Origin: Candidatus Hydrogenedentota bacterium
Lineage (GTDB): Bacteria > Hydrogenedentota > Hydrogenedentia > Hydrogenedentales > SCBR16-9
Assembly (NCBI GenBank): GCA_007116095.1
Contig: SKJD01000235.1
Coordinates: 1-10,451, forward strand
Length of the DNA: 10,451 nucleotides
Direction of reading: 5' to 3'
Shown here: one piece after another, positions 6,660 to 10,451 of the stretch
How positions within the stretch are numbered: position 1 is the first letter of the stretch
How the letters are laid out: each line of letters opens with the position of its first letter
Notes under the pieces: model-generated
Told to the model about the DNA's origin: nothing
What the model saw: the letters and a program-made list of their open reading frames with translations, nothing else
Databases searched by the model: none
Program-made: the position numbers and the translations under genes

Positions 6660-8048
6660 ATGAAATTGTTTTTTAGCAGATCATTTGTCCTTCTGGCATG
6701 CTGTATCTTCATCCCGACTTCCCACGCCGACACCCCGGCTTCGGTGGAGCTGTTGCGTTCAACAGTCGTGGATGCCGAGGCGTTGCACCTGCCGGACGCT
6801 ATCTGGAACACCACGGTGAATGGCATGGCTTTCCAGCAGTATGCCCTGGCGAGTTATAACGGTTGGCAATACACCACCTGGTGGGACGCGGAACGACGTC
6901 TTTGTGTAGCCCGAAGGGCCCTGCCCGACGGGTTGTGGGACCCCATTCGCTTTGAGGACTACCATATTGAGAGCGATGACACCCACAATGTGAGTGTGTT
7001 GGGCATCAGTGGGGACGGCGTCATTCACCTGGCCTTCGATCACCACGGACACAACCTACGTTACCGGAGCACCGACGCCGGTGTGGCGAATGACCCTGAG
7101 GCGCAGGATTGGGAGGCCGCTTTGTTCGGGCCGGTCGTGGATGAATTACAGGCGGGAAACACGGTCACCGGCGTGACGTACCCCCGTTTTATCCCCATGA
7201 ACGATGGCGGCCTGCAATTCATGTATCGGGTCGGCGGGAGCGGCGGCGGACATTGGTACATGGCCACGTACCAACCGGAGGCCGGGTGGTCGGTATCGGA
7301 GCGGGTGATTTCCGGCATGGGCATGTATGGCGGCAGCGATTCCCGCTGCGCCTACCTGCACGGGATTGCCTACGATGCGAACGGACGTCTGCACATGAGC
7401 TGGGTCTGGCGCGAAACCCCGGCCCCCATGACGAACCATGATATGTACTATGCTTACAGCGACGACGAAGGCGCCACCTGGTGGAATGGCGCGGGGGATC
7501 GGGTGGGCGAACGCGGCGCGGATGCGCTCGGACTGGAGACGCCGGGGCTTCGTTTTCAGCGCGTCGACATGTATCGCGGCCTGATGAATTCAACCACCCA
7601 GGTGACCGACAGCCAGGGGCGGGTGCATGTCATGAATTTCCACCTGCCCGATGAGGTTCCTTCGCAACTCAATTGGGCCATGACCCGGGAGCGTGCGAAG
7701 TACATGCATTACTGGCGGGACCTGGACGGCGCCTGGCATCGCATCCAGTTGGACCACATGGGGACCCGGCCGCAGCTTTTCGCCGACCGGCACGATAACC
7801 TTTATCTGGTCACCACGGGCGATCAATACCATCCGGACCGGGACCTGATCATTCTGGGGGCCGACGCCGCCGCGGATTGGGAGAATTGGCGCGAGTTGTA
7901 CCGCATGCCCCAGGCCTTCACCGGCCAACCGCAACTGGACCGCAATCGTGGCGATGACGTCATCGCGGTGTACCTGCAGGAATACCCCGACGACCCAGAC
8001 TCCGATCGCAGCGCCCTGCGGGTGATCGAGTTTCAGGCAGCTCCCTGA
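6660..8048 (+). CDS. Secreted BNR_4-family β-propeller protein, possible polysaccharide lyase or glycosidase
   Basis: From the ATG at 6660 the protein has 462 residues. A clear signal peptide starts MKLFFSRSFVLLACC and has a likely cleavage after SHA (residues 21-23), so it is exported to the periplasm or beyond. The rest resembles the BNR_4 (BNR repeat-containing) propeller. It has an aromatic first blade (YNGWQYTTWWDAERRLCVAR, 66-85) and the family hallmark DDTHNVSVLGISGDGVIHLA (106-125) leading into FDHHGHNLRYRS (126-137). Later come TYPRF (173-177), YRVGGSGGGHWY (189-200) and YAYSDDEGATWW (264-275), the last an Asp-box-like turn. Propellers of this type include polysaccharide lyases of PL24/PL25 and GH145/PL27-type enzymes acting on rhamnose-uronate linkages; His and Tyr residues in these regions are catalytic there. 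His109, His128, His129 and His131 are candidates. The substrate cannot be told, and a non-enzymatic lectin is possible. It is convergent with the SMR gene, with a 14-base gap. Confidence 0.85.
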   Translation: MKLFFSRSFVLLACCIFIPTSHADTPASVELLRSTVVDAEALHLPDAIWNTTVNGMAFQQYALASYNGWQYTTWWDAERRLCVARRALPDGLWDPIRFEDYHIESDDTHNVSVLGISGDGVIHLAFDHHGHNLRYRSTDAGVANDPEAQDWEAALFGPVVDELQAGNTVTGVTYPRFIPMNDGGLQFMYRVGGSGGGHWYMATYQPEAGWSVSERVISGMGMYGGSDSRCAYLHGIAYDANGRLHMSWVWRETPAPMTNHDMYYAYSDDEGATWWNGAGDRVGERGADALGLETPGLRFQRVDMYRGLMNSTTQVTDSQGRVHVMNFHLPDEVPSQLNWAMTRERAKYMHYWRDLDGAWHRIQLDHMGTRPQLFADRHDNLYLVTTGDQYHPDRDLIILGADAAADWENWRELYRMPQAFTGQPQLDRNRGDDVIAVYLQEYPDDPDSDRSALRVIEFQAAP

Positions 8049-8062
8049 GGTGGAGGGGTTTG

Positions 8063-8380
8063 CTATCGAAACAGGTAGAGGCCGACAATTCCGCCGAAGA
8101 TCATCAGGACACAGAGCATGCGTATTAATGTGAAGGGCTCTTGGTAGAGCCAGATGCCGAAACAGAAGGCGCCTATTATGCCGATGCCGGTCCAGACGGC
8201 GTAGGCCGTGCCGATGGGGATGTGTTTGGTGGCCACGCCGAGCAAGATCATGCTGCAACCCAGAAACACCAGCGTGCCCAAAGCCGGCAACAACTTGCTC
8301 CACCCGGCGCTCAGCCGGATGCACAAGACCCAGGCGACTTCGAAACAACCGGCAATAAGTAATATGATCCAGTAACTCAT
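8063..8380 (-). CDS. Small multidrug resistance (SMR) exporter, Gdx/SugE (guanidinium) type
   Basis: This is a 105-residue inner-membrane protein with four transmembrane helices (about residues 3-21, 29-50, 57-77, 84-104), the standard SMR size. Such proteins act as antiparallel dual-topology dimers driven by proton exchange. The essential glutamate is Glu14 in CFEVAW (12-17). GTAYAVWTGIG (57-67) is the signature of the Gdx/SugE subfamily, which exports guanidinium, rather than of the EmrE-like group (GIAYAIWSG). Only one copy is present, so a homodimer is expected. The frame is open 14 codons further upstream (to 8422), but the ATG at 8380 gives the family-typical N-terminus. No clear Shine-Dalgarno precedes it; the leader has a run of seven T. 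I recognise no guanidine riboswitch upstream; instead there is the inverted-repeat-bounded segment 8392-8773. Confidence 0.92.
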   Translation of the reverse strand: MSYWIILLIAGCFEVAWVLCIRLSAGWSKLLPALGTLVFLGCSMILLGVATKHIPIGTAYAVWTGIGIIGAFCFGIWLYQEPFTLIRMLCVLMIFGGIVGLYLFR

Positions 8381-8439
8381 AACAAAAAAACGGTGTAGTT
8401 CTGATATTACCGATCTTGTCAATTAACAACGAAGCGTAG

Positions 8440-8460
8440 GGGCGAACCTTGTGTTCGCCC
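8440..8460. repeat. Palindrome GGGCGAAC/GTTCGCCC
   Basis: There is a perfect 8-base stem (8440-8447 and 8453-8460) with loop CTTGT. The surrounding GTAGGGGCGAAC wording is a common intergenic repeat in many bacterial genomes. Confidence 0.7.
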
Positions 8461-8461
8461 G

Positions 8462-8485
8462 CGTGGGTGGGGTTTCCCACCCACG
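8462..8485. repeat. Palindrome CGTGGGTGGG/CCCACCCACG
   Basis: A perfect 10-base stem with a GTTT loop directly follows the preceding palindrome and overlaps the start of the REP-like unit at 8484. It has no T-run after it, so it is not an obvious terminator. Confidence 0.7.
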
Positions 8486-8634
8486 TCATCCCTGCGAAGG
8501 CAGGGAACCAGTTCGTTGATTTCACATGGGATACCGTTACCAGGCCTTGCGACCATGCGCCACAACATGTTGCTTAATTGCTGTATTGTTATGTTTTCAC
8601 GCAATACTAGATTCCTGCCTTCGCAGGAATGACG
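8484..8634. repeat. Pair of facing REP-like palindromic units
   Basis: Two 28-base units, 8484-8511 and 8607-8634, are in inverted orientation and match at 24 of 28 positions. Each contains its own hairpin: TCCCTGC/GCAGGGA (8489-8506, loop GAAG) and ATTCCTGC/GCAGGAAT (8611-8630, loop CTTC). The core CCTGCGAAGGCAGG preceded by GTCAT is a well-known type of dispersed extragenic palindrome. The 95 bases between them show no gene. The arrangement resembles a REP doublet or a small element mobilised in trans by a RAYT transposase, which is not in the window. Confidence 0.75.
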
Positions 8635-8775
8635 ATGTGGGTATTCTCAGGTGTTTTATTGAAAAAATCACAGATTTTTTACACCAAAAGTCTTTCTCGC
8701 TCCACTAAATGGGAAAAACGATTCAAAAATGCCCGATAATGTATGGACCTGGCGGTAATATCAGAACTACACCCC

Positions 8776-8836
8776 AAAATAAAGACCTCACCGTTCGCGC
8801 TTTGGGGCCGTCCCCGATGCGTCGAGCGGTGAGGTC
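8776..8836 (-). terminator. Rho-independent terminator of yceI
   Basis: Read on the - strand, GACCTCACCG (8836 down to 8827) pairs perfectly with CGGTGAGGTC (8793 down to 8784). TTTATTTT (8783 down to 8776) follows directly. The 33-base loop holds further complementary pieces (GGGGACGGCCCC), giving a long branched hairpin. It begins 82 bases after the yceI stop. The T-run ends 2 bases from the right arm of the 21-base inverted repeat. Confidence 0.8.
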
Positions 8837-8918
8837 GTCCTCACTTCAGGGTATTCAATTCTTGGGCTGGCGCGATGGGCAGTTCGATTGCCGAAGCGAC
8901 CCATCGCTGTTCGAGCGC

Positions 8919-9512
8919 CTATTCTACCGTTGCTTTCGCAATGCCTTCAACCGCCACCACGACCGGGATTTCGTCGGAGAGGTTCTCCAGGGAAAAGTCC
9001 ATCCCAAAATCACTGCGTTTCACCACGAAGGTGAACTCCAGGCCCATCATGGGCGTGCCGTCCCGGTGGGTGTTCTGGCCGATGACCGTGGCCTTGGCGG
9101 TAATCGGCTTGGTGACTTCCAGCAACGTGAAATCCCCGCTGACCTCATACACCCCCGACGCGCCTTCCACCGGTTCCCAGCCGGTGCTGGTGAAGGACAT
9201 GGCCGGAAACTCGGGCGCGTTAAAGAAATCGTCGTTGCGCAGGTGATCATCCCGGGCTTCCACGAAGGTGTTGACGCTGGCCGTGTTCACCGTCATGTGG
9301 ATGGCGTTTTCGGCGCTGTTTTCCGGGTCGTAGCTGAAGTCGCCTTCAAACTCCGTAAAGGCCCCGTAGACATTGCCCGCATTCATGTGGGTCACGCTGA
9401 AAATGATGCTGGAGTGCAGGGGGTCCACTTCGTACTCGGCAGCCTGAGCTAGAGGCAGGGCACTTGCTGCCAAAATAGTTGTTGCGACAAGTAATGGCGC
9501 AAAACGCTTCAT
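8919..9512 (-). CDS. yceI: YceI-family periplasmic lipid-binding-like protein
   Basis: YceI proteins are small secreted β-barrels that bind isoprenoid-type lipids in characterised members; their physiological role is often acid, osmotic or oxidative stress. The 197-residue length is typical. A signal peptide (MKRFAPLLVATTILAASALP...) is probably cleaved after AQA (22-24). The mature chain starts AEYEVDPLHSSIIFSVTHM (25-43), the usual YceI opening. Further landmarks are NTASVNTFVEARDDHLRNDD (76-95) running into FFNAPEFPAMSF (96-107), LLEVTKPI (130-137) and KRSDFGMDF (165-173). The Shine-Dalgarno AAAGGAGA (9528 down to 9521) lies 8 bases before the ATG, so the start is firm. It is a single-gene unit on - with its own terminator. 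There is no adjacent cytochrome b561, which often accompanies yceI elsewhere. Confidence 0.93.
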   Translation of the reverse strand: MKRFAPLLVATTILAASALPLAQAAEYEVDPLHSSIIFSVTHMNAGNVYGAFTEFEGDFSYDPENSAENAIHMTVNTASVNTFVEARDDHLRNDDFFNAPEFPAMSFTSTGWEPVEGASGVYEVSGDFTLLEVTKPITAKATVIGQNTHRDGTPMMGLEFTFVVKRSDFGMDFSLENLSDEIPVVVAVEGIAKATVE

Positions 9513-9872
9513 GGATTGGATCTCCTTTGGGGTTGGTAACCACGATGGCTGACGTTGACAAGTTGAATAAACTCCCGATTGGGGCGTCCATTAAGGTATA
9601 GGGTACGGGAGGCGGTGAAGCCGGGTTTATCGACGCTACTTATCGGTTACATGCACCTAACAAGACGGATTATAATTTCTATTCCAGGAACGCCGATACG
9701 GTGATTCCGGGATTGGAACTTTTTTCGACTTTTCCGTATTTATATATTTGTAACAAGTTTTCTGAAGATGGGGTATTGTTTATATACGCCATGACTCAGG
9801 AATGTTTTGGGCGCCAAAGGGTGATAATACAGGTAATGTGACCCCGGATGGCAGGCGACGGAGATAGCGACT
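9513..9872. other. AT-rich intergenic region with promoter-like sequences
   Basis: No convincing gene is seen. The left ~100 bases must hold the yceI promoter and ribosome site (- strand). The stretch 9715-9790 is clearly AT-richer than the genes around it. On + there are candidate promoters at 9647-9676 and, weaker, TTGGAA (9713-9718) with TATTTA (9737-9742). No RNA family was recognised. Confidence 0.5.
9647..9676 (+). promoter_or_regulatory. Candidate sigma-70-like promoter
   Basis: TTACAT (9647-9652) and a perfect TATAAT (9671-9676) are separated by 18 bases. It would drive the possible small gene at 9873, leaving a leader of nearly 190 bases. This rests on consensus match only. Confidence 0.35.
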
Positions 9873-10004
9873 ATGCGCGTCACGGATACCATACAGAACT
9901 GTGTCGATGCGATCCTGGCGGGGGTGGGCGCTGCGTTGAAGACTTTGCTGGCCGTGCCGGTTTTCCTTGCGACTCCCCTACTTCACCGGGGCAAACTGCG
10001 GTAA
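9873..10004 (+). CDS. Possible 43-residue membrane microprotein
   Basis: This ORF starts MRVTDTIQNCVDAILAGV and ends in a basic tail HRGKLR. Between them, residues ~13-37 form one continuous hydrophobic or amphipathic segment that could cross or lie on the inner membrane. A GGAG at about 9860-9863 sits nine bases before the ATG, and a TATAAT-type promoter is present upstream. The GC-rich codons contrast with the AT-rich gap before it, which supports coding. It ends 12 bases before the convergent TPR gene. I do not recognise a family, and short chance ORFs of this kind do occur. Function is unknown. Confidence 0.45.
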   Translation: MRVTDTIQNCVDAILAGVGAALKTLLAVPVFLATPLLHRGKLR

Positions 10005-10016
10005 GCTGAATTTAGA

Positions 10017-10451
10017 TCAGGCCGTGGTATGGCCAATCGTGTCGGGCTGTTGCTGCAAGGCCTTGAGCCGGCGCTCCATCTCACGCAATGGCATCAGATC
10101 GCCTTTGCGTCCCGCCACGACAATGCCTTCCGTATATACCGCGATGGCCGCATCCGTATGCCCGAGAAATTCGTGGCACTTGCCCAGGCTTAAAAATGCC
10201 GCCGAGAAATCCTTCTTCACGCGGGTTGCTTGTTCGAGGTAGGGAATGGCGTCTTCATAGCGCTCGAGTTGGATGTAGGCATTGCCCAGGCCCATCGTGG
10301 CGACGGGATCCTCCGGATCGATTTCCAACACCTCCAGAAACATGCCGATGCGTGACTCCGCCTCGCGCTTAATGGCTTCCCGCTCCTTCTGCGCCAGCTT
10401 ATCCGCTTCCCGGGTGTCCAGATGCTGCTTCATCTCCAACTGGTTGGCGAT
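10017..10451 (-). CDS. TPR-repeat protein, C-terminal part (5' end outside window)
   Basis: The frame is open to the right edge (visible start IANQLEMKQHL), so the N-terminus is outside; the TTG at 10439 is not a convincing start. The visible 144 residues begin with a highly charged helical stretch (READKLAQKEREAIKREAES), probably coiled or extended helix. Two tetratricopeptide repeats follow: VATMGLGNAYIQLERYEDAI then PYLEQATRV, and SAAFLSLGKCHEFLGHTDAA then IAVYTEGI. They end in a basic helix (LREMERRLKAL). An IDPEDP turn precedes the first repeat. TPRs mediate protein-protein contacts, so the role cannot be told without the missing N-terminus. There is no signal peptide in the visible part. 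Its stop faces the small ORF at 9873-10004 across a 12-base gap. Confidence 0.85.
   Translation of the reverse strand: MANQLEMKQHLDTREADKLAQKEREAIKREAESRIGMFLEVLEIDPEDPVATMGLGNAYIQLERYEDAIPYLEQATRVKKDFSAAFLSLGKCHEFLGHTDAAIAVYTEGIVVAGRKGDLMPLREMERRLKALQQQPDTIGHTTA

Larger units (their letters stand above)
8392..8773. repeat. 382-base segment bounded by a perfect 21-base inverted repeat
   Basis: Positions 8392-8412 are the exact reverse complement of 8753-8773. The match stops abruptly on both sides of each arm, so the arms are sharply defined. Between them there is no credible gene, only palindromic repeats and AT-rich sequence. The left arm ends 11 bases before the SMR start codon. On the - strand a TTGACA (8420 down to 8415) lies just inside it, a possible -35 box, though the matching -10 is poor. 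No flanking target duplication is obvious and no recombinase or transposase is present. It may be a non-autonomous (MITE-like) element or an invertible segment. Confidence 0.7.

Noticed and set aside
7590..8525. 311-codon open frame on the - strand
   Set aside because: It is antisense to the BNR gene and out of frame with the SMR gene. Its N-terminus is the typical spurious translation of the REP-like repeat (WFPAFAGMT).
8381..8918. CRISPR array
   Set aside because: The repeats are inverted palindromes with unequal spacing and only two similar copies. There is no direct-repeat/spacer periodicity and no cas gene.
8709..9452. 247-codon open frame on the + strand
   Set aside because: It runs antisense through yceI, which has a signal peptide, strong ribosome site and clear family motifs. 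The + frame has no recognisable domain and starts in a non-coding region.
9548..9604. Short + strand ORF of 18 codons beginning MADVDKLNKL
   Set aside because: It has no ribosome site and is very short. It lies in the region that must contain the yceI promoter.

Overview
The window comes from a Gram-negative bacterium. It carries two Kdo (lipopolysaccharide inner-core sugar) synthesis genes and several proteins with Sec-type signal peptides. Genes are tightly packed and GC-rich, with AT-richer, repeat-bearing gaps. The metal-type KdsA, a GH29 fucosidase and a secreted BNR_4 β-propeller protein would fit a glycan-degrading lineage such as Planctomycetota, Verrucomicrobiota, Hydrogenedentota or Bacteroidota. 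The sequence alone does not settle the phylum.

Layout. (1) Positions 2-4199, all on +: the end of an integral membrane protein gene (SpoIIM-like at best), kdsD overlapping it by 4 bases, kdsA 15 bases later, then mgtE 47 bases further on. The first three look like one transcription unit; mgtE may share it. (2) 4200-5703: a leader with two possible hairpins, a GH29 alpha-L-fucosidase gene with a strong Shine-Dalgarno site, and a terminator-like hairpin. (3) 5704-8048: queC (queuosine/7-deazaguanine pathway), a 242-base gap holding an octamer tandem repeat, and a secreted BNR_4 protein gene. (4) 8063-8380 on -: a Gdx/SugE-type small multidrug resistance (SMR) exporter gene, convergent with the BNR gene. 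(5) 8381-8918: a non-coding stretch packed with palindromes and bounded by a perfect 21-base inverted repeat, followed by the terminator of yceI. (6) 8919-9512 on -: secreted yceI. (7) 9513-10004: an AT-rich gap with promoter-like sequence and a possible 43-residue membrane microprotein gene on +. (8) 10017 to the right edge on -: the C-terminal part of a TPR protein.

How the genes relate. KdsD makes arabinose-5-phosphate, which KdsA condenses with phosphoenolpyruvate to Kdo-8-phosphate, so the pair is a pathway module. The fucosidase and the BNR_4 protein are both probably exported and may act on the same deoxysugar-containing polysaccharide, although queC lies between them. The other genes (mgtE, queC, gdx-like, yceI, TPR) are housekeeping or stress functions with no visible link to each other.

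I see no clear new multi-gene system. The points most worth checking are the 382-base inverted-repeat-bounded segment upstream of the SMR gene, the BNR_4 protein as a possible uncharacterised glycan lyase or hydrolase, and the 43-residue ORF.
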